A DNA stretch of 64,000 nucleotides, from NCBI GenBank assembly GCA_017454905.1, contig JAFTCB010000061.1, forward strand, positions 1-64,000, in the 5' to 3' direction. The DNA is from Bacteroidales bacterium. Its GTDB lineage: Bacteria; Bacteroidota; Bacteroidia; Bacteroidales; UBA932. The notes under the pieces were generated by a model. The model was not told where the DNA came from and searched no databases. It worked only from the letters and a program-made list of their open reading frames with translations. Within the stretch, counting starts at the first letter, position 1. Each line of letters starts with the position of its first letter. Positions 1 to 8,491 of the stretch are shown in pieces. The translations under genes and the position numbers were made by a program.

Positions 1-242
1 ATTTGCCATTCATCGATCAATCTCGGTGTTTTACCAGCCAGCAAACGGGAGATATTTGTCCTGGCCAAAGCCAAGTTCTGGCTCAACCTTTCGGGATCGG
101 CCATAGAAAGGATGCTTCCCGCCTGTTGCGATGCCAAAGTAGTCTTTCCGCAGTATTTGGGACCTTCTATGAGGACAGCGCCAGATGACTCCAGCTTGTC
201 CAAAAGTATCTGGTCTGCAACACGTTTCTTATAATCTTTCAT
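1..242 (-). CDS. DUF4143-type AAA ATPase, N-terminal part (runs off the window)
   Basis: Partial gene; the start codon is at 242 and the reading frame stays open to base 1. The visible 80 residues begin MKDYKKRVADQILLDKLESS and contain a Walker A motif (GPKYCGKTT, about residues 27-35) and a Walker-B-like LIDEWQ near the edge. This is the arrangement of the AAA_14/DUF4143 ATP-binding family, whose cellular role is unsettled. A good promoter lies just upstream. The codons are AT-richer than in the neighbouring genes, which suggests recent acquisition. Family assignment is firm from the motif order, but the C-terminal DUF4143 domain lies outside the window and is inferred. Confidence 0.75.
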   Translation of the reverse strand, partial: MKDYKKRVADQILLDKLESSGAVLIEGPKYCGKTTLASQQAGSILSMADPERLSQNLALARTNISRLLAGKTPRLIDEWQ

Positions 243-264
243 TTTCTTCGCGTCAGTTTTATCG

Positions 265-295
265 CAAATTTAGATTATTTTTGACTGAATATCAA
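265..295 (-). promoter_or_regulatory. Bacteroidota-type promoter for the ATPase gene
   Basis: On the minus strand TTG (293-295), 20 bases, then TAAATTTG (265-272). This fits the TTG...TAnnTTTG consensus and would start transcription about 15 bases before the ATPase start codon. Confidence 0.5.
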
Positions 296-531
296 CATAT
301 TCAATTAAAAATTGATTCGATACTTGGCCGCTTTTTGATTCGACAGTTGGCTAGATTTTGTTTGGACGTTTGGAGATAGATTACAGAATAAAGAACACTT
401 TTCCAAAGAATTTCGGGCCCAAAAAAGGACGCTTTTCCAAGTTTCGAGTGTTATCATTTGGTTGTTTGGCGGAAAAACGTTTGGATGTTTGGCGATGGAT
501 TGATAGTTTGTATGAGACAATGAGAAGAAAG
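296..531. other. AT-rich intergenic stretch without a gene
   Basis: No supportable gene. It contains two degenerate direct repeats of about 24 bases (360-383 and 479-503, both reading GTTTGGAyGTTTGG then GATrGATT) about 120 bases apart. Composition is clearly more AT-rich than the rest of the window. Confidence 0.5.
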
Positions 532-571
532 AAAAAACAAAGCTAACTAATTGAATATCAATTAGTTAGCT
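532..571 (-). terminator. Terminator of tRNA-Leu
   Basis: A perfect 13-bp stem (541-553 with 559-571) around a 5-base loop, followed on the minus strand by a T-rich run (532-540). It lies 3 bases beyond the tRNA-Leu 3' end. Its core TAACTAATTGAATATCAATT (544-563) matches 19 of 20 bases of the flank of the hairpin element at 25581-25600. Confidence 0.75.
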
Positions 572-573
572 TG

Positions 574-658
574 TGCCTCGGGCGGGACTCGAACCCGCAC
601 GGCCGTTTCGGGCCAAGGGATTTTAAGTCCCTCGTGTCTACCATTCCACCACCAAGGC
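574..658 (-). tRNA. tRNA-Leu (anticodon UAA)
   Basis: The minus strand folds as a class II tRNA of 85 nt. The acceptor stem GCCTTGG pairs with CCGAGGC, the anticodon loop reads ACTTAAAAT giving UAA, a long variable arm follows, and the T loop is GGTTCGAGTCC. CCA is not encoded. A free-standing promoter and a strong terminator make it a monocistronic unit. Confidence 0.95.
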
Positions 659-665
659 TATGGCG

Positions 666-695
666 CAAAGTTAGTGATTTTTCTTCAAGCGGCAA
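666..695 (-). promoter_or_regulatory. Promoter of tRNA-Leu
   Basis: TTG (693-695), 19 bases, TAACTTTG (666-673) on the minus strand. This is a near-ideal Bacteroidota promoter that places the start a few bases before the tRNA 5' end at 658. Confidence 0.6.
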
Positions 696-712
696 TAGCC
701 GGTGCCGGAGGC

Positions 713-2227
713 CTACCGGCCGGCGGGGGCGGGACGGCGGCCGCCCATGCCGAAGAAACCCCGCTGCTCGGTCTTGGCCTCGGGATCGATGGTCTTGGCG
801 ACGATCTCGGCAATCTTGCGGGCGCCCTGCTGCGTCGGGTGGATGCCGTCCGCCTGCATCAGGTCCTCCGCACCGGCAAAAGCGGTATGGAGATCGATCA
901 GGCCCGCCAGCTTGTTCTTCGCCACGGCCTTCTCCAGCACGGGAATGATCTCCCCGGCGATCAGAGACTCATTGATGGTCCAGGTATTCTTGACGGCGGG
1001 AATCGGCGTGCAGAGATAGATCCGGGGATGGGAGGGCAGCGCCTTCAGGACATCCAGCATCTTCTGCAGGTCGCCGGCAAAGGCCTCTTTCCCCTTCCAG
1101 TTGTAGTCCTTGGTGTCGTTGGTGCCGAGCTTGATGACCACGACGTCCGGCTGGAACGCCTGTGCGTCCTCCCAGGCCAGTTCCTGCATGTAGGGATGGT
1201 CCCCGGAATTCAACATCGTCCGGGCGCTGACGCCATAGTTCTTGACCACATAGCCGTCGCCCAGCATGGTCTGCATCTGGGCGGGATAGCCGTTGACCGA
1301 ACGCAGGTCGATCCCATGGCCGTCGGTGATGCTGTCGCCGATGCAGGCCACGCGGACGGCATCCTGCTTCGGAGCGGGCAGCTTCTCCAGCCAGGACGAG
1401 AGGTCGGAGACCATCTGGTCGTGGTAGGCGAAGAAAGGCATGAAACCATAGCCGTGGCCGCCGGTCGGGTAGATATGCAGCGAGCAGTTGTTGCCGGCAT
1501 TGCGCATCGCGGTGTAGTAGGCAATGGCATTGGGTACGGGCGGCACCAAGTTGTCATCGCTCGACAGCACGAGGAAGGCGGGCGGGGTAATGTGGCTGCG
1601 CACCTGGTACTGGTTGCTGTAGAGCCGCACCAGTTCCGGATCCTTCTGGCCCTCCTCGCCGAGGAGGCCGTCCAGCGACCCCTGATGCGTTCCGGGGCCC
1701 ATCGTGATCACGGGATAGACCAGGATCTGGAAATCGGGACGCAGCGCATACGGGGTATGCGTCGCGATCGTGGAAGCCAGGTGTCCGCCGGCGGAAGAGC
1801 CCATGATGCCGATGTCGCGGGGGTTCAACTGCCAGACGGCGGCGCTGTCACGCATCGTGCGCATCGCATTCTCCACATCGGTAAAGGGCAGCGTACGGTC
1901 CCCGTGGGGAATCCGGTAATTCACCAGCGCGAAGGCAATGCCGCGCTCGTTGAAGAACGGCGCCCAGGCAGCCCCTTCGTGGGTATTGGAAAGCACGGCG
2001 TAACCGCCTCCCGGGCAGCACACGACGCCGCGGCCGGTCGGCTGCTGCGGCAGGTACACCACCATCTGGGCCGCCCCGTCCGGGGTGAGATCCAGCGTGA
2101 ACTGACGTGCCGGGCGGGCAAGCCCTTCGGGTTCGGCAGCCTGTCCGAACGGGAAACCGGGCTGCGCACCGGCGGTCAGTGCTGCCGCCAGCAACAAGGA
2201 AACAAGCAGGAGTCTTTTCATATCCAT
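713..2227 (-). CDS. Secreted double-domain esterase: alpha/beta hydrolase plus SGNH hydrolase
   Basis: 504 residues with a signal peptide (MDMKRLLLVSLLLAAALTAGA). The N-terminal half is an alpha/beta-hydrolase esterase with the nucleophile elbow GSSAGG (about residue 143), an oxyanion GGGY motif and GGHGYG near the catalytic His. The C-terminal half (about 285-485) is an SGNH/GDSL hydrolase with GDSITDG, GTND and the DGIHP Asp-His block. Similar pairs deacetylate plant polysaccharides. Here the gene starts 4 bases after the rodA stop, at the end of the cell-shape operon, so a peptidoglycan or wall-glycan ester could instead be the substrate. The tail is Gly/Arg/Pro-rich. The start could also be the second Met (2221). 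Domain calls are firm; the substrate is not known. Confidence 0.85.
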   Translation of the reverse strand: MDMKRLLLVSLLLAAALTAGAQPGFPFGQAAEPEGLARPARQFTLDLTPDGAAQMVVYLPQQPTGRGVVCCPGGGYAVLSNTHEGAAWAPFFNERGIAFALVNYRIPHGDRTLPFTDVENAMRTMRDSAAVWQLNPRDIGIMGSSAGGHLASTIATHTPYALRPDFQILVYPVITMGPGTHQGSLDGLLGEEGQKDPELVRLYSNQYQVRSHITPPAFLVLSSDDNLVPPVPNAIAYYTAMRNAGNNCSLHIYPTGGHGYGFMPFFAYHDQMVSDLSSWLEKLPAPKQDAVRVACIGDSITDGHGIDLRSVNGYPAQMQTMLGDGYVVKNYGVSARTMLNSGDHPYMQELAWEDAQAFQPDVVVIKLGTNDTKDYNWKGKEAFAGDLQKMLDVLKALPSHPRIYLCTPIPAVKNTWTINESLIAGEIIPVLEKAVAKNKLAGLIDLHTAFAGAEDLMQADGIHPTQQGARKIAEIVAKTIDPEAKTEQRGFFGMGGRRPAPAGR

Positions 2228-2231
2228 AAAT

Positions 2232-3545
2232 TTAGAAGTATTTCTTTTCCTGGCGGTCCAGGGCGATGAACACGAAGATCATCACCGAAAACGCCCACAA
2301 CGAAGAACCGCCGTAGCTGAGCAGCGGCAGCGGGATGCCGATCACCGGCATCAGGCCGATGGTCATCCCGATATTGATGAACAGGTGCATGAACAGGCAC
2401 GCGGCCAGGCAGTAGCCGTAGATCCGGGTAAACGCTTCCCGGCTCTTGTCGGCGTCCGTGATGATCCGCCAGATCATGAAGACATACAGCAGGATGACGG
2501 CCAGGCAGCCGAAGAAGCCCCATTCCTCTCCCACCGTACAGAAGATGAAATCCGTACTCTGCTCCGGTACGAAGCCGTAAGTCGTCTGCGTCCCGTGGAG
2601 AAAACCCTTGCCGAACATCCCGCCGGAGCCGATCGCGATCATCGACTGGCGCACGTTGTAACCCACGCCGGCCGGATCCTCCTTGAGTCCGAGCAGCACC
2701 TCGATGCGCTTGCGCTGATGGTCCTGCAGGACATTCTCGAAAATGAATCCGGTCGCGAATACCATCATCACACCGGCCGCGAACGCCAGCAGGGTGCGCC
2801 GCAGGGCCAGCCTGCGGAAATTGATTGCCTCGCGACGGCTTTGGCGCAGCACCCGGATGTAGAACGCCACACAGGCGACGAACAGCACGGCGACGGAAAT
2901 CCACCAATGCGTGACCAGGGTCAGGATGAAGAGCAGGATCGCCATGCCCAACAGGAACAGCCACCAGCCCGACAGGCCCTCCCGGTACAGGACGAACAGG
3001 AAACCGACGTACACCAGGGCGGAGCCCGTCTCGCTCTCCCCCAGGATCGCCAGCATCGGCAGGCCGATGATTGCCGCAACCGCCAGGGCGTGCTTGCGGT
3101 TGGACATGCGGAAATTCGGCTTGCTCATCACCATGGCCAGCAGGAGCGAGGTCGTGATCTTCGAGATCTCGGCCGGCTGGAACTTGACCGGTCCCAGCTC
3201 GAACCATGAATGCGAGCCCTTGACATCCTTGCTGACGAAAATGACCAGCACCAGCAGGAAAAACACCATGACATAGGTGTATGGAGATATGACTTCCCAC
3301 AAGCGCGGGTTGATCACGAAGAGGATGAGGATGTCCAGCACGAAAGCCGTCATGATCCAGATGAACTGCTTGCCGCTGCGGGCGGACCAGTCGAAGATGG
3401 AGGCAGGTTCGGTCGAGTGGATGGATGCGTAGATGTTGATCCAGCCGATCAGCACCAGCAGCAGGTAGCAGATGACCAGCCGCCAGTCCACGGTCTTGCG
3501 AAGACCCCTGTCGAAAGAACCCGGTGTACCGTCAATGCCTTTCAT
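2232..3545 (-). CDS. rodA: Rod shape-determining protein RodA (SEDS glycosyltransferase)
   Basis: 437 residues of the SEDS family with about ten membrane segments, beginning with a short cytoplasmic lead (KTVDWRLVI before the first helix). It polymerises glycan strands from lipid II in the elongation machinery, paired with PBP2. The C-terminal half contains IGSGGMFGKGFLHGTQT and STDFIFCTVGEEWGF, characteristic of RodA/FtsW. The GIPLPLLSYGGSS block near the C-terminus is another family signature. It starts one base after the mrdA stop, consistent with translational coupling and a RodA-PBP2 pair. A loop of about 40 residues after residue 240 (RQSRREAINFRR onward) is longer than in Escherichia coli. 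Confidence 0.96.
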   Translation of the reverse strand: MKGIDGTPGSFDRGLRKTVDWRLVICYLLLVLIGWINIYASIHSTEPASIFDWSARSGKQFIWIMTAFVLDILILFVINPRLWEVISPYTYVMVFFLLVLVIFVSKDVKGSHSWFELGPVKFQPAEISKITTSLLLAMVMSKPNFRMSNRKHALAVAAIIGLPMLAILGESETGSALVYVGFLFVLYREGLSGWWLFLLGMAILLFILTLVTHWWISVAVLFVACVAFYIRVLRQSRREAINFRRLALRRTLLAFAAGVMMVFATGFIFENVLQDHQRKRIEVLLGLKEDPAGVGYNVRQSMIAIGSGGMFGKGFLHGTQTTYGFVPEQSTDFIFCTVGEEWGFFGCLAVILLYVFMIWRIITDADKSREAFTRIYGYCLAACLFMHLFINIGMTIGLMPVIGIPLPLLSYGGSSLWAFSVMIFVFIALDRQEKKYF

Positions 3546-3546
3546 A

Positions 3547-5370
3547 TCAGAAGAATCGGGTGGTCAGCAAACGGTCTTCCAGGTATTTCCGGGACTCGGA
3601 GATCTCTCCCGTAAGGTATTTCTCCAGCATCAGGGAAGCCACCGGCAGCGCCCAGGTGGCACCGAAACCGGCGTTCTCGACATACGCAGCCACGGCAATC
3701 TTGGGATTGTCTTTGGGCGCGAAACAGATAAAGACGGAATTGTCCTTGCCGTGCGGATTCTGGGCCGTGCCGGTCTTGCCGCACACGTCCAGCCCGGGAA
3801 TCCGGGCGCTGAAAGCGGTCCCGCCGGCAGAACCGCCGCCGTTCACGGCCATGTACATCCCCTCAACCGCCGTCTTGAAATGGGTCGTATCGACCATCGT
3901 GTACTGGCGCTCCTTGTATTTGGGGTCGATCTCGATCCCCTCGGAATCTTTTACGATGTGGGGAATGTAGTAATAGCCGCGATTGGCCATCGTGGCGGCC
4001 AGGTTGGCGATCTGAAGCGGCGTGGCGCCGATTTCTCCCTGACCGATGGACAGGGAAATGATGGTCTGGAACCGCCAGCGTCCCTTGCCGTACACCTTGT
4101 CGTAGAAGGCGGAGGTCGGGATGTTGCCGCCCAGCTCGGAAGGGAAATCGCTGCCCAGTTTGCGGCCGAAGCCGAAACTCAGGACATGTTCCCGCCAGAC
4201 ATCGAAGGCCTCGGCGGTGGTCTTGTATTTCTTGTTGTCCAGGATATTGCGGAAAACGTAGCAGAAGTACCCGTTGCACGAAGTGGCGATCGCGCTCAGC
4301 AGGTTCAGCGGCGAGGCGTGCCCGTGGCAGCCGAGCCGGTGGTTACCGCCGTACGGGAAACCGTGGGCGCAGGGATAGCTGTTGGAGGGCACCAGCGTGC
4401 CTTCCTGCAGGCCGATCAGGCCGTTGACGAGCTTGAACACGGACCCCGGCGGGTAGGAGGCCATCACCGTCCGGTTGAACATCGGCTTGCGCGGATTGCG
4501 GGCGATCTCGGCGTAATGCTTGCCGATGTCGCTGAGCACGTCCACGTCGATGCCCGGGCTGGAGACCATCGCCAGGATCTCCCCGGTGGACGGCTCGATC
4601 GCCACGACGGAGCCCACCTTGCCTTCCATCAGGCGCTGTCCGTACTGCTGCAGATGCGCATCGATCGTCGAGACGACATCCTTTCCGGGCTCGGCTTCCT
4701 TGTCTTCCGCGCCGTCCATGTAGGGCGACTGGACCCGGTTGCGCGAGTCGCGCAGGTAGATGTGATAGCCCTTGACCCCGCGCAGTTTATCCTCCATCGC
4801 CGCTTCCAGTCCGGTCTTGCCGACATAATCCCCGGAGCGGTATTCGGGATGGTTCTTGATGAAGTCGGCATCCACCTCGGAGATGTAGCCGAGCAGGTTG
4901 CCACCCGCGTTGAAGGGATACTGCCGCACGCTGCGCACCTCGGCCTTGAAGCCCGGGAAACGGTAGGCTTCCTCGGCAAAGCGGATATAGTTTTCCGGCG
5001 TGATGTGCTTGAGGAAAGAGAGCGTCTGCCAGCCGATGCGCGTGCGGTACTTGCGATAGTAGGCCATCCGTTCGCGGATGAAATCCACCGGAACATCCAG
5101 CGCCGTGGCCAGGGCCAGCGTATCGAAGGGCTGCACGTCCCGCGGGGTCACGGAGATGTCGTAGCAGACCTCGTTGCCGACCAGGATCTCCCCGTTGCGG
5201 TCGTAGATGACGCCGCGGGGCGGGTAGATGTAGTTGTAGACCATCGAGTTGTTGGACGCGTCGACCTTGTACTTGTCGTTGACGATCTGGATATAAAACA
5301 GTTTCCCCAGCAGGATGGCCGCGACGGCCACCAGCCCGGTCAGAAGCTTGTTTTTCCGGTTCATTTCCAT
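3547..5370 (-). CDS. mrdA: Penicillin-binding protein 2 (peptidoglycan D,D-transpeptidase)
   Basis: 607 residues: an N-terminal membrane anchor (KLLTGLVAVAAILLGKLFYIQIV), a pedestal domain and a C-terminal transpeptidase. Catalytic motifs are visible: PPGSVFKL (SxxK serine), SCN in ATSCNGYF, and KTGTAQNPHG. It cross-links nascent strands made by RodA during elongation. It overlaps the end of mreD by 10 bases and abuts rodA, giving the usual order mreB-mreC-mreD-mrdA-rodA. Length and motif spacing match class B PBP2. Confidence 0.96.
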   Translation of the reverse strand: MEMNRKNKLLTGLVAVAAILLGKLFYIQIVNDKYKVDASNNSMVYNYIYPPRGVIYDRNGEILVGNEVCYDISVTPRDVQPFDTLALATALDVPVDFIRERMAYYRKYRTRIGWQTLSFLKHITPENYIRFAEEAYRFPGFKAEVRSVRQYPFNAGGNLLGYISEVDADFIKNHPEYRSGDYVGKTGLEAAMEDKLRGVKGYHIYLRDSRNRVQSPYMDGAEDKEAEPGKDVVSTIDAHLQQYGQRLMEGKVGSVVAIEPSTGEILAMVSSPGIDVDVLSDIGKHYAEIARNPRKPMFNRTVMASYPPGSVFKLVNGLIGLQEGTLVPSNSYPCAHGFPYGGNHRLGCHGHASPLNLLSAIATSCNGYFCYVFRNILDNKKYKTTAEAFDVWREHVLSFGFGRKLGSDFPSELGGNIPTSAFYDKVYGKGRWRFQTIISLSIGQGEIGATPLQIANLAATMANRGYYYIPHIVKDSEGIEIDPKYKERQYTMVDTTHFKTAVEGMYMAVNGGGSAGGTAFSARIPGLDVCGKTGTAQNPHGKDNSVFICFAPKDNPKIAVAAYVENAGFGATWALPVASLMLEKYLTGEISESRKYLEDRLLTTRFF

Positions 5371-5876
5371 CGCTCGCCGGAATTGTCAAGCATCACGTAG
5401 GCTACCAGGAGGGAGACCGCAGTACTTGCGGCCAGGGAGCAGGCGAAGCGGAGCGCGCAGGGCCAGAAAGGCCGGGTCCCCGCGCTGTCCACCCAGATGT
5501 AGAGGACGAGGAACACCGCCGTCAGCAACAGGATGGCCGGCACGAATTTCAGCCAGCCCTGCCGGGTGAAGGAAAGTTCATCGCCCCGGGCGAACACTTC
5601 CGGGCCGAAAGCCATGGACACCACCGGCCGGCGAAGCAGCGCCACCGGGACCAGGGCGAAGGAAGTCAGGCCCAGCTGCCCGGTCACGATGAAATCCAGG
5701 GCGAGTCCCGTCACGAAGGCGGTCAGCATCATCCGGATAGCACCCCGGTCCTGCGGCAGGCAGAAAAGCATGGCCGGCAGGAAGACAATGGTCACGTATT
5801 GCGAGAACGTGAAATAGTTCCACAGGACCGCCTGCATCAGGAACAGCAGGAGATAGATGAGCGTCATCCTTCTCAT
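5361..5876 (-). CDS. mreD: Rod shape-determining protein MreD
   Basis: 171 residues, almost entirely hydrophobic with five or six predicted membrane helices, as expected for MreD. The start codon overlaps the mreC stop by 4 bases (ATGA). Sequence identity in this family is weak, so the call rests on hydropathy, size and its position between mreC and mrdA. Confidence 0.88.
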   Translation of the reverse strand: MRRMTLIYLLLFLMQAVLWNYFTFSQYVTIVFLPAMLFCLPQDRGAIRMMLTAFVTGLALDFIVTGQLGLTSFALVPVALLRRPVVSMAFGPEVFARGDELSFTRQGWLKFVPAILLLTAVFLVLYIWVDSAGTRPFWPCALRFACSLAASTAVSLLVAYVMLDNSGERWK

Positions 5877-6706
5877 GGCCGTACCTCCCCTGCGGCCTCC
5901 AGGGCCATCATTTCAGTGCGTTCGAGATTTTCCACGACGGTCACGTAGCGGAGCGTGGAGAAATCCTGGAAAAGGCGGACCTCCACCTGACGCGTGGAGC
6001 CGTCCACCAGATGGGATCCCCCGGTAATGCCGATGGGGATGCCTGGCGGGAAAATGGAGGAATAACCGCTCGTCCGGACCGTATCCCCCGGCTCGATGTT
6101 GTAGTGCGGCGGGATGTTGCGGACCAGGGCTCCGCCGGTGGAATGGCCGTCCCACGAGAGCGGGGCCACGACGTCGCTCCGCCCGACACGGGCGCCGACG
6201 TTCATCTGCGGATTCATCAGTGTCAGGCCGTAGGAGTAGTGCTTGTCCACGGCTTCCACGATCCCGACCACGCCCCGGTCGGAGATGATGCCGCTCTGCG
6301 GCCGGATCCCGTCTTCGGAGCCTTTGTCGAGGATGATGTAGTTGTGGGACAGGTTGCGGCTCATCTTGACGACGATCGCCGGGGTGTAACGATAATTCGC
6401 CGCTTCGCGGGCCGCCATGCGCGCAAGCTCTTCTTCTTCGACGCCCAGGCGCTCATAGGCCCGCAGGCGCTCCTGCAGGGAAGCATTCTCCGCCTGGAGT
6501 TCCTGATTGAGCCGCTCGAGCTGGAAGTAGCTGCGGACCGCCTCCCCGCTGCCCCAGAGAAAGGCCATCGTCCGGTGCGAGGCCCGGTTGATCCAAATGT
6601 TCTGCAGCGTGGAACTGGCATGCAACATGCCAAGTGCAGCAACCTCCAACAAGATGAAGATTGCCGCACCTGCAAGGAATGACGCCGGTTTCCGTCCGCT
6701 GGGCAT
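5873..6706 (-). CDS. mreC: Rod shape-determining protein MreC
   Basis: 277 residues: one N-terminal membrane helix (about 10-30), a coiled coil (about 60-100: LERLNQELQAENASLQERL), then the periplasmic beta-rich MreC domain with DRGVVGIVEAVDKHYS and GDTVRTSGYSSIFPPGIPIG. It links the cytoplasmic MreB filament to the periplasmic synthases. It follows mreB without a gap. Confidence 0.94.
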   Translation of the reverse strand: MPSGRKPASFLAGAAIFILLEVAALGMLHASSTLQNIWINRASHRTMAFLWGSGEAVRSYFQLERLNQELQAENASLQERLRAYERLGVEEEELARMAAREAANYRYTPAIVVKMSRNLSHNYIILDKGSEDGIRPQSGIISDRGVVGIVEAVDKHYSYGLTLMNPQMNVGARVGRSDVVAPLSWDGHSTGGALVRNIPPHYNIEPGDTVRTSGYSSIFPPGIPIGITGGSHLVDGSTRQVEVRLFQDFSTLRYVTVVENLERTEMMALEAAGEVRP

Positions 6707-7735
6707 CTATCGCATCAGGAAGGAGTACCGGTCGGTATGCTTGAGCGCATCGCACGTGCCGCGGGCCACCGCGTGAAGCGGATCCTCAGCCACGTGGAAC
6801 TGGATGTTGACCTTGTCCTGGAAGCGTTTTGCCAGACCGCGGAGCAGGGCACCGCCGCCGGACAGGAAGATGCCGTTCTCCACGATGTCGGCGTAGAGCT
6901 CCGGCGGGGTGTTCTCCAGGACATGGAGGATGGAGGTCTCGATCTTGGCGATCGATTTGTCCAGGCAGTGAGCGATCTCCTGGTGGGTGATCGTCGCCTC
7001 GACGGGATGGGCCGTCATCAGGTTCGGTCCGCGGACGATGAAGGGTTCGGGCTCCTCTTCGGGGCTCAGGTCGGGGATCACCGCGCCGACGGCCATCTTG
7101 ATCTTTTCGGCCGTGATTTCGCCCACCTTGATGTTGTGCTGCTGGCGGAGATAGTACTGGATGTCGCTCGTGAACACGTCTCCGGCGGTACGGATGCTGT
7201 CCTGGACCACCAGGCCGCCCAGGGAGATGACGGCGATCTCGGTGGTACCGCCACCGATGTCGACGACCATGTTGCCCTGCGGCGCCACGACGTTGAGGCC
7301 GATTCCGAGTGCGGCGGCCATCGGTTCGAAGATGAGATAGACGTCGCGGCCGCCGGCATGCTCCGTGGAGTCACGCACGGCACGGATTTCCACTTCCGTG
7401 GATCCGGAAGGGATACCCACCACCACCTTGAGGTTGGGGGTGAAAAGCTGGCGGTGACGGCCGCCGGCCTGCTTGATGAAGCCGCGGATCATCATCTCCG
7501 CCGCATTGAAGTCGGCGATCACGCCGTCCCGCAGCGGGCGGACGGTCTTGACGCCCGGACTGGTCCTTTCGTGCATCAGTTTGGCCTGGGTGCCGAGGGC
7601 GATGCATTTGCCCGTATTATTGTCGATGGCCACGATGCTCGGCTCATCCAGCACAATCTGGTCATTCTGGTAAATGACGGTGTTGGCGGTGCCGAGGTCG
7701 ATAGCCAGTTCCTGATTCAAAAATGAAAAAGCCAT
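6707..7735 (-). CDS. mreB: Rod shape-determining protein MreB (bacterial actin)
   Basis: 342 residues with the start at 7735 (MAFSFLNQELAIDLGTANT), the expected N-terminus of the family; the frame is open further upstream but that stretch is antisense to ispD. Actin-fold nucleotide motifs are visible: DLGTANT (phosphate 1), VVDIGGGTTEIAV (phosphate 2) and SGGGALLRGL (adenosine). It forms membrane-associated filaments that guide the RodA/PBP2 elongation complex. First gene of the shape operon; divergent from ispD across 75 bases. Confidence 0.97.
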   Translation of the reverse strand: MAFSFLNQELAIDLGTANTVIYQNDQIVLDEPSIVAIDNNTGKCIALGTQAKLMHERTSPGVKTVRPLRDGVIADFNAAEMMIRGFIKQAGGRHRQLFTPNLKVVVGIPSGSTEVEIRAVRDSTEHAGGRDVYLIFEPMAAALGIGLNVVAPQGNMVVDIGGGTTEIAVISLGGLVVQDSIRTAGDVFTSDIQYYLRQQHNIKVGEITAEKIKMAVGAVIPDLSPEEEPEPFIVRGPNLMTAHPVEATITHQEIAHCLDKSIAKIETSILHVLENTPPELYADIVENGIFLSGGGALLRGLAKRFQDKVNIQFHVAEDPLHAVARGTCDALKHTDRYSFLMR

Positions 7736-7762
7736 AACTCTTGCCTGTTTCTGATTGAAAGA

Positions 7763-7770
7763 CAAAATTA
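7763..7770 (-). promoter_or_regulatory. -7 box for the mreB operon
   Basis: TAATTTTG on the minus strand, 28 bases upstream of the mreB start. No convincing -33 element was found. Confidence 0.4.
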
Positions 7771-7782
7771 AATAAAAATCCG

Positions 7783-7790
7783 TAATTTTG
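7783..7790 (+). promoter_or_regulatory. -7 box for ispD
   Basis: TAATTTTG on the plus strand, 20 bases upstream of the ispD start, back to back with the mreB box. Confidence 0.4.
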
Positions 7791-7810
7791 TGGAAAGAAC
7801 GTGTTGAATT

Positions 7811-8491
7811 ATGCGCAGAAAAATCTACGGAATTTTCGTAGCCGGCGGCAGCGGCACCCGCATGGGCGGTGACGTGCCCAAACAGTTCCTGCTGCTGGAC
7901 GGCCGGCCGATTCTCCAGTGCACCATCGAACGGTTTCTCGAGGCCGAGCCCGGCATGAAAGTCATCACGGTCCTGCCCCGCGGCCATTTCGAGACCTGGA
8001 AAGACCTCTGCGCCATCCACTCCTTCCACTGTCCGCAGACCCTCGTGGCCGGCGGCCTGACCCGCTTCCACTCCGTCCAGAACGCCCTCCGGAAAGTCCC
8101 GGACGGAGCCATCGTCTCCATCCATGACGGCGTCCGCCCCCTGCTCACCCCGGCGCTGATCCGCCGGATGCTGGACAGGATGGAAGACGAAGGCTGCCGG
8201 GCGCTCCTGCCCGTGGTGCCCGTGGTGGACACCCTGCGCTCCACGGATCCGGACACGCCGGATCCCGACCGTTCCAGGACCGTCGCTGTCCAGACCCCGC
8301 AGATCTTCCGCTCGGAAGACATCAAGTCCGCCTACGGCCAGGCCTACGAACTGACTTTCACGGACGACGCCTCCGTGGCTGCCAGAAAAGGAATACCGCT
8401 CACCTTCGAGGAAGGAGAGCGGTTCAACTTGAAGATCACGACGCCGGAGGATCTCTTCCTCGCGGAGGCCATCCTTACACGCCGGAAATAG
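7811..8491 (+). CDS. ispD: 2-C-methyl-D-erythritol 4-phosphate cytidylyltransferase
   Basis: 226 residues. It transfers CMP from CTP to methylerythritol 4-phosphate in the non-mevalonate isoprenoid pathway. The N-terminal nucleotide-binding loop reads VAGGSGTRMGGDVPKQF, followed by HDGVRPLLT and AVQTPQIFR, all IspD hallmarks. Length is normal. Its 3' end overlaps the convergent Lrp-type gene by 17 bases. Isoprenoid output also feeds the undecaprenyl carrier used by the wall enzymes encoded nearby. Confidence 0.95.
   Translation: MRRKIYGIFVAGGSGTRMGGDVPKQFLLLDGRPILQCTIERFLEAEPGMKVITVLPRGHFETWKDLCAIHSFHCPQTLVAGGLTRFHSVQNALRKVPDGAIVSIHDGVRPLLTPALIRRMLDRMEDEGCRALLPVVPVVDTLRSTDPDTPDPDRSRTVAVQTPQIFRSEDIKSAYGQAYELTFTDDASVAARKGIPLTFEEGERFNLKITTPEDLFLAEAILTRRK

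Noticed and set aside
541..658. Attachment site for an integrative element at tRNA-Leu
   Set aside because: No integrase, no second copy of the tRNA 3' end and no excision signals are visible; the palindrome is better explained as terminator.
7736..8125. N-terminal extension of mreB
   Set aside because: The frame is open upstream, but it is antisense to ispD, and MreB begins naturally at MAFSFLNQELAIDLGTANT.
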